Shown here in pieces: positions 21,701-36,700 of a DNA stretch of 64,000 nucleotides. The notes beneath the pieces were generated by a model that was not told the origin of the DNA, did no database searches, and saw only the letters and a list, made by a program, of their open reading frames with translations. The DNA is from Dipteris shenzhenensis (lineage: Eukaryota; Polypodiophyta; Polypodiopsida; Gleicheniales), in NCBI GenBank assembly GCA_047967505.1, contig CM106538.1; one strand, given 5' to 3'. The position numbers were made by a program, and so were the translations under genes. Numbering within the stretch: position 1 is the first letter of the stretch; every line of letters starts with the position of its first letter.

Positions 21701-24700
21701 AACACGCATACACACACACATACACATTCTTTTTTTGGTAAAAGAATGTACATTCGTAGTGTCCCAAAGTGGAACAACTACTACTCAAGACTAAAAACAA
21801 TGATAGAAGGCTTCCAACTGGGCCAGAGAAAGGTGTCCTAGAAAATGTGCATCCTAGAGAGATCAAAGCAAGGATAAACGAAAGAAATGAAAGACATCAA
21901 TAGAACAATGCCCATACAGTTGAATGTTACGGGCATGATAGATAGACCATAGATCCCAAAAATGACACCAAGAAAAGAAGTGACTAAAGTCCGGTCTAGA
22001 GGCATAGCGGCCAAACAACCATAACTATCTACCAAAAGTAATCCTAGGAAACGAGCATGAAGATCTGTCCTTAGCCTGAAATGAAAAACCCAAGTAGCAC
22101 ACTCTCCCTTGAATGTGAACAAGTAGGGCAGACTGAGCCATATGCCGAGCAGCCAATAACAAACCCAGTGGTATGGCACCTACCAAACAATGCCATAAAA
22201 AGACCTGTTGTTTGAGAGGAAGTTTGCTATTCCAAAAGTGATGAAGACAAACAATGCCATAAAAAGACATGTCTTCCACCAAGCAAGAGGCTTGTGAAGA
22301 TGCCAAAATAAATTCCCTTGCTGTTGAATCCAGGGCTGTGGAATCAAGAGTTGATAAGCTTTCTGAGCAGAGAAGTCAGCAATGAAAAGGAGGTATAGCC
22401 CAGAGAATCCCGATCAAACTTCCAATCTAACAGTGGAAGAGTAGTAAACAGATGCGACAGGATGAAAAGGCTGCAGCATAGTGTAAGAGTGCGCCAAATA
22501 AATCTGTGATGCATACCTAGACAATACTGTCTCGTAGCTTGTGGAAAAGAAAGAGTGCAGGCCTGATCATCTGCCACATCATGTACTATAGAAACACCGA
22601 AACGATGCAGGAAATATGCCTTTCTAGGATGAAGATAAGACAAAGAAGGATCAAACACCCTGCTCCAATGAATGCTCTGCAATCGGAGGGAATTTCCTAG
22701 ATCGGGAAGACGACTTGGCAAGTGCAAATAATCCAGAATCTGCTGCCAATCATGTATCAGAAGAGAGGAAAAAGGGCCAGCAGGAATACGCCCATGCATG
22801 CACCCAAAATAGCATCAGAGACAGATGGAATGCAATGACCGAATGCCTCTGTGCCAAGAGATCCAATCAGCCATGAAAGCATAACACCCCATGGTTGATG
22901 TTGCTCCAAAAAGGAGAGCAGAAGGGTGGCCTTACGAGCCACCATATGAATGTGAATGTTAAGAATGTTCAAACCCCCATGCATCCTGTGTGAATAGACA
23001 AATTTATATTTGAGAAGGAGAAGTGCCTTATGATCAAGGCATTCCATAATCCTGGTGACAAACTTTTGAATAGCAAGTGATGACCAAGGAATCAGCGGCG
23101 GCAAATAAAACTGCACATATGCCACAAGGATGGACTGCACAATCCGAAGGCGAACATGTAGCTGCCACGTAGACAATTTCCAATAATCCAGCTTATGAAA
23201 AAGCTTCTGCAGCACCCAAAGTCGCTCTTGGGGTAGGGAAATATGCCAGCCAATGGGATATCCCAAATGACACACTACCTGATGAGGACGAAGCAAGAGA
23301 CCCACACACACATTGGCGAAATCCATGAAAATTTATATTACAAAGGCAATCCCCAACAAGGGAACTAGAAATTACAGCATCAGAAAATCTCAATATATGA
23401 CCAGTTAACAGTGAAATCTATCTACTGAACACATAGACAATCATAAAGAGATTGCCTGAGCGACATCCAGAAATAGTGAATCTTGGAAAGGGTAGAATCT
23501 CCAAAAACTCTATGATTTGGGGTCTTTCCATAGAGTCTAGAGTCCCCAATATTGCACCCAGGTGAAAAAGAGATCAAATCTTGGCCTCTGTGGATGTATC
23601 CTGAAAAGCCAGAACTGCTTGCCCAAACAAAGCATTAAAAATCGTGCTCAAAGACGCTGCTGTAGGAAAAGGAGGAAATCACAAGTGACAGGCCATTGCC
23701 AGAAAAGATGAAGCAAGGATTCTCGTGGAGCCCAGCATCTATGACAAATAGCAGGAGCAATACATCTTCGTCCACACAGAATAACTCCAAGCATCAACTG
23801 CCATAAAAATACATGTTGCCGAAGAGTAAGTTTGCAACTCCAAAGCTGTTGCAATCTTGTGTGCCACTACTTAAGCTTACAAATAAGATTGACCTAACTC
23901 GAGCTACAAGGCATAGGCAACAAAACCTTATATAAGCTAGCCACCAAGATATCAGCCAAGAGTAATGGATAAGTGGGTGAACCTTGACGATGTAGAGCCC
24001 AATCCCTAAGATTGATAATTAAGCTTTAACTTTGGCACTAGCAAGAAACATTGAAGTATCTGAGAAATATGATGCCGAAGGAGCTGATAATGTTGCCCTA
24101 AACCATATCGCCTGACTGCTGATGGAAAAGATAACATAGTACCATCTATATGAAGCACAACAACTATCAATTGAATCCCTTTGGATGAAATGAAACAAGA
24201 GCCTCTGAGATCCTACAAGGCAAGGGGATAATCAAACATCTTTGACCAATGCCCACAAAGAATTTCCATCAAGAGAGTCGCGCCATGCCATTTGAGGTGA
24301 GAAATCGGAAAACATTCGAGTGTTGGATAGAATGCCAATGCCCAAAAGCATGAGTGGTAAATTTAAAGCACGTGACTCATCATAGCAGCCCAATTCTGAT
24401 CACCCTACACAAATTCCAACATCATCTTCCCCTTATGTGCCAATACATGTATATGTATATTCAAAATGTTCAAGCCACCATGCCTCTTTGGTGAGCAGAG
24501 GTGGTCCATACATAGTAATCTAATACTCTTCCAGCCATGCTTCCAGCACCAACAGATCTCCATAAGAGTAGACATGAAAGATGCAATATCTTTATTACCA
24601 AACATCATCAATGGTAAGAAGAATTATATATAGGCAACCAAAATCGGTTGTACTATTCAAAGTCGAACATGCAGTGGCCAAGTAGCTAACTTCCAATACT

Positions 24701-27700
24701 CCAACTCCTTTTTAAGTTGTGCAAGTACCCAATTTGGGCATCACAATATCCCCGGGCCACAAAAGGGAATGCTAGTTCTTAGCATGTAAGGGCAAAAGCT
24801 TGGATTTTTGAAATTTTACCTACAAGCTAGCAGCCAATCCATACCATGATAAAGTACTCATGCGCTATGAAAGTCCTTCTCATTATTCTTCATTCGACTA
24901 TAGGGGAATTGTTATGTTAATGTTTTTCATTTCTTTCATTCATCTTTGCTTAGGTCTCTCCAGGACCTCCCTCTGGCCCAGTTTCCTCGTTTTGCATTTG
25001 GACTCTATGGTGCTTATATCATGCCTATAAGATTCGACTATAGGAAAATTGTTCTGTTGATGTTTTTCATTTCATTCATTCATCTTTGCTTAGGTCTCTC
25101 CAGGACCTTCCTCTGGCCCAGTTGGAATGGTTCTTTTACAAAAAAGAAAAGAAAAATGTGCGTATGTGCATGTGTGTGTATTGTTAGGTGAAAAGATTAG
25201 TTAATGGGCATATGGGGGGTTTACTAAGTTTTAGTGGCATTGGGGTATTTGTTTTTGTAAGCCCACCTCTGCTATGGAGTTCAGAGGGAGGTAGGGGTTC
25301 ATGAGAGCTTCCCGACATGACTCATTCCACATCAATTGGGTCACCGGAGCACAGACTATGTGATTTGACGCATGTTGGGTGGCTATATGCCCATAGGAGG
25401 CTAGAATGGTTAGGTTGGGATAAGGTGTAGTGTAAATAGGAAACACAAGGGTCGAGTGAATAAGTTGGCAGGGGAGAGTTCTAGAGAGAAGGGGGGGGCT
25501 GGAGAAAGAAAAGGGCATTGTGTGAATTGGAGATGGAGTGGAAGATGTAGATACGGCTGTGGTTTTTTCTTGCATGGATGAATAAAAGACGATGGTTTTT
25601 GTTGGGCGCTGGTGGAGTCTCTCTCCCTCCTTCACCCTTGCTTCTATGGATGCGGTAGTCGATTGATCATCTCAAAATTTTCAGGCTTGCTACATTTGGT
25701 GTGGTGAGAGTCGAGGCTTGAGGCCAGGGAGGGAGAAGGAACATACAGCTTCTGTGTGGAGTGGAAATGCTTGGCTTGTGCGGAGAATTGTGGTCAGAGA
25801 ATAGAGGAATTAAAAGACAATGCAGGTTGTACATAAGAGGTGGCGAAATGGATTGTGAGTAGAATGGTGAGTAGCTGAGCGATGCTGAAGTGGTAGTATA
25901 GGGCCTAAGGGAGAATTGCATAAGCAGCAAGGTGCAGCCACAAAGATGCACTTATACAAATATCTGGAGGGAGATAGTTTGTCAAAGCTATAGTTCCAGA
26001 ACCTTTGTGCGTTGGTGCGCTTGCCTGTGGGCTAGGCTACAGGTGTCTTGTTATATGCGAGGCCAATAGGTAATTGCTCATGTGGATAGCCCTCTTTGGA
26101 TCATGTTTTGTCAAACACACTCTGTTCTCATGCTTTACTAGAGAATGCCAAAATTGAAATTATTTTTCTCATTATGTCAGCCTCAAGCAAGAGGACTTAC
26201 GTGGGCATGGAGGAGGTCAACACGAGAGTTGCCCTCCTATAAATCTAAAAAGATAAGCTCATGAAGCATAAGTTCAAGGGAAACCTAAACCTCGAACAAG
26301 CTTGAGGAGTTGATCATGAAGCTAAAGGACTACTTCTTTGACCCAAGGATGAAAATTACAGGATTATTTATGCCTCACATGTGATCAATTGAAAAGCTTG
26401 ATGGTGACAAAGCATAAAAATACCTTTATTTGATGTAGGACCCATTAGCCTCAATCTATCAAGTGAGCTGTAAAGCTTGCCACCCAATAAGCAAACAACT
26501 ACAAAAAAATGGGGGCACTGCATATTGTAGCACACTGGAGGCAACAAAGAAGGCCAAACTGCTTGAATGGCATAGTAGGAGGACAATAGCAGCTCTATTT
26601 CCCAATTGTTTAGAAAACTGTCTCATGCCAAGCCATAACAACCCACTATATGCAAAAAAATTCTGTGTGCCTTGCATCATGAGCCTCAATCTATTGACTG
26701 AGCTGTGAAGCTTGCCAAGGTTTTTGAGCCCAGGTATGCAAACAAAATTTTGACAAATGTCTTGCATAATGTTTTTCTCTTACTGGCATAGCCTCCACTT
26801 GATGTTTCGAGCTCTTTCATTTACTAGAATTGCTTGAGTCTGATAAATTTGATAACTGGAGCTCCAAATTTACTATTATCTTTTGTGCTCTTTCCTTAAC
26901 TAGAATTGATTCAGTCTGATTGATTTGATGATTGATAATATTCCATCATTATTGTACAAATTAGACATTCCATTCTCTATGTCCCTCACAGCTTCATGGG
27001 CATCCTTGTAGGTATCGTAACACCACGCATGTTTCATCTACTTGTGGATTGGTTTCTTTAATCCTAAATTGAAACACGTGATCAAATATTTGTCATCTGG
27101 TAACATATAGCTATGAGTTCCTTCATCCTCCTCAAGTATGCCTCGACCTTCTTTTTCTTCTTTGCTTTTCTTTATCAAAGTGAAGGGTCATCTTAAAGTC
27201 TCTCTGCTTGATTTGAAATGGGTGGCACAACTTTGCTTGGTGCAAGGGCGTATGACCCCTTGGGATTGTGGATTTGAAGATAGCTCTTCATGTTCTGTTC
27301 CCAAAGTCGAATTGGTTGAGCGCCGCAATGCTATGCCATTCCATGGACAATAAGGGTAGCAAACATGTTATGAGGAGAAGCAATATTGGGATCCAAAACG
27401 AGAGTCGTATTGCTGAGACACTCATATTGAGAGGAACATAAATGGAGGGACTGTTCATATGTTAATGGACAAGATAAAGACCTTACAGTTATGAATTCCC
27501 TGTAAACTGAGGCACCAACCAAAGATCCTCTCAATCAAATGGGGCTAGGTGGCTGCATCTATTCCCTCACACAGTAGGGATCCAATCTAAACCCATTATG
27601 GCCAACAAGGGTTTCCTAGATATTAATTGGCTCATGGATTACTCGGACGAGAGCTGCATCACCCTTTTTCTACCAAAGATCACCAAACAGACACACAAAG

Positions 27701-30700
27701 TGATGAGACCCACAGCCAAACAGGGATCCCAACAACTTCACGGAGAGAGGTCACACTCACAATGTGACCAAGTTTTGCATAAAGCTAATGCAAAATTAAT
27801 CTTTCAAAAACATATCTAGCTGTGTCCGACATGTTCATGCTTGCTCTTGCTGTAGAAGAGAATGTCATCAAAGAATACCAAAACAACTTGGTATAGAAGT
27901 GACTGAAATGTCTTGTTCGTCAAGGAAATATTGAGCACCCTTGAGCTCATCAAAAAGTCATCGATCCTAGGATATTCTCGACAGTATTCATAATGAGAAC
28001 TCTGCAACCAATGCACAAGCTGTATGAACTTTTGCAACAAAAGCATCGGAGAAGCAAAAGAAGATGAACTATTAGTTTCTCAAGTTGTTGTGCTACTTCT
28101 CTTTCCATCTTAAAGAGACGATTAAAAGCAGTGTAAGTGGCCTAGGCTCCAGCACTACGGCATGATCCACATGCCTGTGCTGCATGTCAACATCCTCCAC
28201 AAGAACTACTACTTCTCTGTCCAAGTGCCTTGATGTGATTACCTGCATTTTTGGTGTGGTTGGGCCCTACAACCTCACTACCTCAATTCGTGTGAGAAGC
28301 AAAGAGTCGTGGCATCCAAATCCACACAAATATTTCTACGAATCAGATCCCAAGACATTGTCGATCGGTCCCCTACTTAAGGCACACAAATCTCCTGCAA
28401 ATGAGTAATCACATGAGAGTTTGATATGTGTATCCTGGCAATGCAGCTTTCTTATCATGTGCTGTCCATTGACAGCCTTAGCTTTCCACCCATGTTCAAT
28501 CTTATTAGATGCAAGTTCACTTAGGCACATTGCCAAAGGGGCAATCTCTCGCATGGACCTCTTGAAGAAAAATGCCTTCTTCAATTAAAGCACAAACCAG
28601 TTTTAAAAATCTTAAATTTGCTTCCCCTTCAGGTCTTTTGCAGCAAGCATCTTCACCAGCCGTGAGAATGTGTCTTTTCTCAAAACAAGAGCTGCAGCAG
28701 TTCCAAAAATATGTTGAGTAGGAAAGCTCCACTACACACTTTGCTCGCATTCATGCATCCCATCCTTCACAAAGTCAAACGTGTGATTGGATGCTCTTTC
28801 CCTCATGCATCCCATCCTTCACGAAGTCAAACGTGTGATTGGATGCTCTTTCCCTTACCTCTTAACCTCTCCAGGCACTTATCCAATGCCCGTGGACACT
28901 CGTGAGTCTCGCCCCACCAATTGAGGATTGAGACAAGGACAGCTACATGCACACCTAGATAACAACAAATCTATAGGCTATGCACATAGGAGGAGGCGGA
29001 GAAAGAGGAGCACTTTCAATGTACACGCCCATTTTACTACAAGATTCATGGATGATATCACTACACTTCCTAGGAGGGGCATGGGTTCAAACCATTTTCT
29101 CAATTGACCCACTTTCATGATTAGGTCAGCATCGTCTCTACTTCATTGAGATGCAACCACATAGAGAGAGTCTATTGAGACAAATCAAACAACAAGAGGT
29201 GACAATGACATGGGAGATAGAGCTAGACGGGACGCAGTGGCATGTCCCAAACTTCTACTCGTTTGAGTCAGCACTAGGTCACTGTGGTTTGGAGGAGCTA
29301 GCTTAGATGAGGACAAAGTGGATTAGTGGAATAGGAGACGAGGAGCGGTGGATACAGAGCGATAGAGACCACGCATAGTGTAGAGACATACCAAAGCTTG
29401 CACGTTGGAGCTCTGGTCTATCATGACTTTACTCAAGAGGAGGGGACCATAAAAGGTGGGGTATCACTCTTCATATGGCCCATAGTATATAGAGATCACG
29501 AAGGCCACACCCCCCACCATAGAAACACATGACCCGACAGAGGCAGATACGAGATATCCTTATATCCCATCGGAGGAATGCCAAGACCCAAGATCTAGTT
29601 GACCACACCTTCTTGGTTTCTTAGGATTTTTTATTTTGGATTTTGGGTTTTGGTAAGTACAGCAGTCAGCAAGGGTCCTAGCAAGCCTTGTGTCATCCCA
29701 TAGCAGCTTCTATGAGATACTATTTTTTAGTGTACCTTGTCTCATAGGCCCATGAGGCCTCCAAAAGACATTAGTATATATATTCTTTCTTTCTCTGTCT
29801 CTCTTCCTATCTTCCCCCCCCCCTTTTCCCACTACTCTACCTCTTCCAGGATCCTCCTTGTACAATTCAGAAAGATTGTTGACTCTCGTGGGCATTTGAA
29901 GGTATCGCCATTCTATTGTTGCTCATGCACCGATTCTATAAAGGAACAAATGAAAATATCTCAATTATCCACATACAAGCCCCACAATCAAATCATTTCA
30001 AGATGAGAAAACACACACTTTTTTTTTTTTAGTGAAAGCTTTGATTGATTATATTACAAGAATAGTCACCTCAGAAAAGAGGCGCTAGAAAATACATGAA
30101 CTGAAGATCTCAGTATAAGCCAAATATACATCATGATCTATCTAGCGAGTCTGCAAGCAATCAAAGAAAGATTGCTGCAGAGAACGCTTAAAGAAAGCAA
30201 ACAAAGAAAAATTGGGATCACTAAAGACTTTACACACACTAGCACACTTTTTTTTTTGTGAAATCTTATATTTCTATGTGGGAAATCCCAAAAGAGGTAA
30301 AAACCCACCAATAAGGACAAGGAAAAAATTACAAGTAAAGCTTCATAGAAAACACACATACACATCGTATAATTGCAATTAGGAAAATGCATTTCTGGGA
30401 ATAAATTTCCAATTGGTGCAATTTTGAGAAGGTTTAAGCAACATTGGATAAATGAGGGCAAGTTTATAACCTTAGAACTGACAAGCAACATTCAAATGCC
30501 ACCAAGCCCTTCATCATGTACTCCCCAGAGCCTGTCACGCAACAGCCCACAGCAGATCCACCACAAGGTTGTTCCGTAGCAGCCCAACATCCAGAACCAT
30601 AAGTAGCTGCGATACCAACACGACCTTTCACCTAGAACATTTCAAATTCTTAGGTCAATGTTTTATCTTCCAAATTGTATCTTTAGGTCTCATCCTCATG

Positions 30701-33700
30701 TGATACACTCACAATATGTCAAAGAGCAGGTAAATTTTTAGATAGGAGCACAGATGGGAAATAAGAAATTTCTTTCCTTACAGTACATGCATCTTTATCA
30801 AACAGGATAAAAGCAGAATACAATATAATCAGAAGCCTATCCTAATGAACAAAAAACATGTTTAGTGTTTGGAAATATTACACGCGTATCCACTGCCCAA
30901 TAAACCAAACTGCTGACGATTGCATATAAAGTCTCAAAAGAAGGAGCCCATTAAGAATATACCGGTCATGCTGTATTCAGATATTGAAAGGATCTCCTAC
31001 AAAGGGATATATGTACAAAGCAGTGCTAAATGGATGGCTTTGCACGTGGGCCAGCACAGAGCCCCTGGCCACTTGTCAAACTGCTTCCAAGCAGCCCCCG
31101 TTCCCCTCAGCTTTGACACCCCGCCCCTTTCTCTCTGCTTCTTCCCTGCCTTAGGGCTCCTCCGCTCCTCCTGTTTTCAGACAGCACCAGTCTGCTGCTT
31201 CATAGTAGCGGCCCTTCCCCTCCTTCATTTCCTGTGCCCCTAGCTTTTCCCCTGCATTCCGGCCCCATTTTACCCTCCTTCCATTGTCTTCACAGGCAGG
31301 TTAGGTCCCCCTCCTCTCGCTTCTTCTCGTCTGTTCTCTCTCTCTGTGCAGAGGCTGCCATCAGCCCTTCTGGGTGCCACTCTGTTCAGCCCTTCTATGG
31401 GCTTCCCTCTTCCTCCTGTGACTTCCCTCCCTCAGCTTCTCTGCCCTCCCTGAGGATTATTTCGAGCAGTCACCTCCTTTCCTGTCCCTCCTCCCCAGCC
31501 CCTTTTTCCCTCACTCTGCAGCTCAGCCTTCCTCTTTCTCCTCACACCTCAGTTTTTCTCTTACCAGGTCTCCTTTCTGCCTTTTTACTTTCTCTTTCTG
31601 TCTTAAGCCTTCCTTCCTTCCCTGCCAGTTCCACCTCAGGCCTCCTTTCCTTCTTCTTCTGCTCCCTTCCCCTCCCCCTTTATTCTTTCCTTCTTTACAG
31701 TTTGCACCTTAGTGCCCACATGATAGGAAGGTGATCCTTCCGGGTCTAGCTAAGGAGCATCCTCAACTCCCACATCCTACCACATCACGCCACAGCAGAG
31801 GATAAGAGCAGGTTGAGATTATAGTACAAGAGCTAAATGATAGACATTCATTGGGCCTTATTCCCACTAGACACCAAGTCCCAGATTGGGTTCAGGTGTG
31901 CCTCATTTTGAAAAGGGATCACGTTCAGGTGTGGCTATATATGGACATGAAGTTTTCTTGATCTAGTTGTCCTCACCAGAGACGGCCCACTCACTTCTTC
32001 AAAGTTACACTATCTATATGGGACCTTACCTGTTTTTCTTATAACTTGGTACCACAGCTTCAAATTAGAGCACATGGAGACATGGCATCAGCAGATCTCC
32101 AGGTATCCAATCACCTTGTTTGACTCGGACATGCCTCAGTAGTACAAGAACATTCTCTCCTCAATCGGGATTGTCCTCAAGTACGCTAGAACTGCAACTT
32201 CAATTCTCATAGATGATGGGGTGCTGAAAGTTTGATTGGTAATCATGGACCCCTCTCCCTGCCCTCTAGCATCATTTTGGAGACTCTCAAGAGGGATGGT
32301 ACTTCAGCAGTCACAGGTTTACCAGGACAGTGTCATCACTGTAGGAAGCTTGGCCATCTGGCCAAGGCATGCCTGAGCGTGGGTGGTCCCAATCCAGCCC
32401 TGACATCTTTTATGTCACTCCAAACCTGTGGGGCCGAGTAACAAATCCGGTATGCTAGTCCCAAACGAGTAGCTACTGCCTGCAAGGCCAAAAAGTGCCA
32501 TTTGAGAGGCATAGGAAAGGGCACTATCCATCTTGAGGACAATCAACAAATTGCCCACGCCAAGCATGTCTGGGAAAAATGTTATTTCCCGCTTTGCTTT
32601 ATCCCCATACTTGATCCACATGGCTTGCACCGTTGCTCCTAGGCATCGTCCCACAAAAGACATCATCTGATCCCTGAAATTTGTGAAGGTCTGTGGGGAA
32701 TATCATCACGAGCTATCATGAAGAGGAAGCTCAGGCTGGGTAGGCTTTGTTGCCGAAAGCCCCTAGCACACCCCCTTATTAGGGTGGACGCACATGACCA
32801 AAACATCCAGACTGTGGGGGACAGAGGGAGGTGGGAGAGGGGTTAGAGAGGGGATGGGGGGGTGCTGGAAGTAGAGAAATTGGGGGGCTTGGCGGGAGCC
32901 CAGGTTGGCAAAATAAGAAACCGGAAGGCAAAAGAAGGGAAGGTATAGGCGATTGCAGTGGGGTTGGAGGGGAAGGTGGAGAAGGAATCAACATGTCTGG
33001 TGGCCTTGCCAAATGTACTATCGATGAAGAAGCTGACTGCTCGACCGTGGAAGGGGATGAGGTAGATCTGCCTACCTCCTTCTCCACTGGGGAGTGAGGG
33101 GGTGTCTTTGCCTCTACCACGCCCTGTGCCAGTGATCCTCCTGCCTGTTGTGTGTGGGTCTCTCCAAAGGTATCTCATCCCTCTGCCCTCCATCGTGATC
33201 TTGCAATAGAGGAGGGTCCTTAACCATGGATGTTGGTCTATGCCTCATAGTATGCTTCTGTCTTTTGGCTCTTCTTATTGCATTTTTCTCTGCATAGTGT
33301 CTCTCTCTCTTATTTGGATCAGGAACCTGGGAATGTGAAGCCTGCACTGTTAGTGGCGGAGGAAGGGTGGTCTACTATTGCTGCCCTAACTCAACAAACC
33401 CCCCCCCTCTCCCCCCCCCCCCCCCCCGCCCCCCATACCCCCTCCTCCTCCCTCACCTCCTAATGATGACAGTGAGATGCATCAAAAGCCAAAATAGTTG
33501 ATCTTGAGACAAGAACTATAGAGCAAGCCCTTGTTGGGCAATCAATAATTGTTCTGATGATCCAAGAGCATATGTTCTCAGCAATGGGCATCAAGGGACA
33601 CAAACGCTTACCCATGTTGTGGTCTTGAGATTTGGTCCCCATCAATAAACGCAATGGCAGAGTCTGCATCTTTGCAGGATAACCATTGGATTCGGAGGTT

Positions 33701-36700
33701 TTTACCCAAGGTGAGTTGATAAGGAGCAAAGCAATGTAGGTGGATATCAAGTAGAGGATTTCCCTATTGGGATCCTCAACGTTTATGCACTAGCCTTGTC
33801 CGCAGGGGGGCCGTTCTAGAGATAGCACCACAAACTATCTTCCTAAGGTGGACTCCTAGATTGTTGGAGGAACTTAACAATCTAGAGTTCAAGGAGGACA
33901 AGCAGGCAAGATCTTTCTTCTCTATCATGCCTACACCAAAGACAGGCACTTGGGATAGATTCCATGTGAGGTCGAAATACCCAACTCCCAAGTAGCCTCT
34001 CGTTCTCCTTATGTCTATACGGTTTCCTACAGCGACTGGGCAAGATCTGCATTGGTGATTCGCTTTGCATAGAGGGGGGATTCACAGACATCTTGATGGG
34101 CACGACGATGTCCAACCATTTCCCCATTGTTATGCACTTGGAGCAACCTCGAGCAAGTTAGCCCCATCATGGAGTGAGGATTCCATAGATGTAGTTTCAG
34201 GAGGAAGTTGTCTTCTTCTTTTTTTGCAAAAAAAAACTTCTATTAAGTATGAATGAAAACCGTAGAGCAAGCTCAATGCGAAAGGACATCATGTCAATAA
34301 AAATATCAAAGAAACAAAGCTCAAAAAGAGCTAGCAAATAACCAGGGATGAGGTTGAAAATGCCAAGACAACCCTAAGACAGAATCACAGAAGAAAGGAG
34401 ATCCCCTCCAAACTCTGAAGAAAGTGTTCCTCCTAGCACAGGCTGCTCTCGATGTCCCCTGCATACTTGCTCAGATGGCCATCAAGGTATGTATATTATC
34501 AGTCCAAATATTGGCCATCAAGGTTGTGAGAAAAAACAACAGAGCAAGAATGAGCAAGATGGAGACTGAGCTGAACGTAGTTCACTCCCAAATGTCAACT
34601 GAACTAAAGTGAATGAAGTGTGAGTACAAGGAAAGAGAGAAGGGTTTTGTCTAAGTGACAAAACCCTATCTAATCACTAATCGTAGTTAGAGATTAGACC
34701 GTGGTTAGGGGGAAAAACCTCTACGAGGGAAAAGTGCCCCTAACTCACTTATTACATTACATTAGCCACTGCCTAGAATATCTTAATAATTCTAACACCC
34801 CCCTGCAGTGCCAATGTGGTGTACAAGGTAGTGATCAATCACCAAAAGGAGATAAGTTTAGGGCACTGCGAAATGCCTCAAACTTCTCACGTGGAAGTGC
34901 TTTGGTAAAGATGTCTGCAACATTGTCATGTGTTGACACACAGATCATAATGATCTCCCCTGCATGCAACTTCTTTCTGACATAATGATAATGAACCTCA
35001 ATGTGCTTCGTGCGAGCATGAAACACAAGATTCTTTGCTACTACAATAGCACTCTGACTATCAGTGAGAATAGGAGGAGGACCCTCCAATATGAGACGAA
35101 GATCAGAGAACAAACATCGCAGCCAAACACACTCAACTGTCGCTGTGAAAGCTGCCCTGTACTCAGCTTCACATGAGGAAGTAGCCACAGTAGATTGGTT
35201 CTTGCTCAGCCAAGAAATGCAAGCGTTGCCCAAAAAGAAACAATTACCACTAATGGACTGCCTGGTATCATAGTCTCCAACCCAATCTAAATCATTGTAA
35301 GCATGCATCTGCAAGTCACCCCCCCTTGGAAACATCAAGCCAAAAGACTTAGTGTCTTGCAAATATCTGAAGATGCGTTTTACAGCCTACCAATGTGTTG
35401 TCTTTGGGTTGTGCATATATCTACTCACCTGAGATACTGCATACTGAATATCGGGCCTGGTATTGCACAAGTATATGAGGCATCCAACAACCTGGCTGTA
35501 AAGTGTGACATTGAGTGATTCACCAGCATCATACATAGTAAGCTTCAGCCCCGGCACCATGGGAGTGGCAATAGGCTTACAATCATGCATGTTGAACCTA
35601 TCCAAGAGCTTCTGCACATACTTGGATTGAGACATAACGATGCCACGCTTGTCTTATATAAACTCGATCCCCAAATAAAAATTTAACATGCCCAAATCTG
35701 TCATGTCAAAATCAGCGTTCAACTCAGCTTTGAAATCTGCAATTATATCCTCATTTGACCCCGTGAGCAGCATGTCATCTACATAAAGAATGATGACTAA
35801 AATATCCCCCCCATCCTTCTTGATGTAGAGGGTGCTTTCTGTGGGACTATTGTGTAATCCTTTACTTGCCAGGAATGCATCTATCTTCGCATAGCATGCA
35901 CGTGGGGCTTGTTTCAGCCCATATAAAGCTTTGTTAAGCTTGCAAACCTGAAGTGCATTCCCAGAAAGTTCAAATCCAAGAGGTTGCTTGACATAAACCT
36001 CTCCCTGCAAGTCCCCATTAAGGAAAGCTGTTTTTATGTCCAACTGATGGACATTCCACACAAAATTTACAGCCATTGCAATAACTGACCGTATGGTGGT
36101 CATCCAGGATGTAGGAGCAAATGTCTCCTCATAATCTATGCCCTTCTTCTGTGCATAGCCTTTGGCAACCAGCCGTGCCTTGTACCTGTCAATAGACCCA
36201 TCTGGTTTCCTTTTTACCTTGAAAACCCACTTGGTACCAATGGCATGCTTACCTTGTGGCAAATCCACCACATCCCAAGTCTGATTTTACTCTATGGACT
36301 GCAACTCATTGTGCATGGCATGCATCCAATGCACATTATCCTTTGCTTTTTCAAAAGAGTCAAGCTCCTCTTCATCAAGAAGAGTCCCTGCATAAGCTCT
36401 CTCAACTATTCCTGAGGGATTTCAAGAGTTTCCTCCAAAAGTTTTTCTACACATCTGCAGAAACGTGAAAGTTGTCCCAATAAGGAGATCTAGAGGGCCT
36501 CAAACCTCTACAACTAAGCTGAAATCTCTTGGCATTTCTAACTATGTAACGAAAGAAGGGGATGCTCTTCTCTCAAGACCCTTCATCAATCCACTGCCAC
36601 TCTCCAGGGTCCCACTGCAAACCTCTGATAGGGACACCTCGATAGAACCAAAATCTCCATGAACCCAAAGCCAGAAGAAAAGAGTCAAGATCTAGGTACC

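Noticed and set aside
30920-31734. Two long plus-strand frames
   Set aside because: They fall in pyrimidine-rich low-complexity DNA inside a taspase intron, with no recognisable domain.
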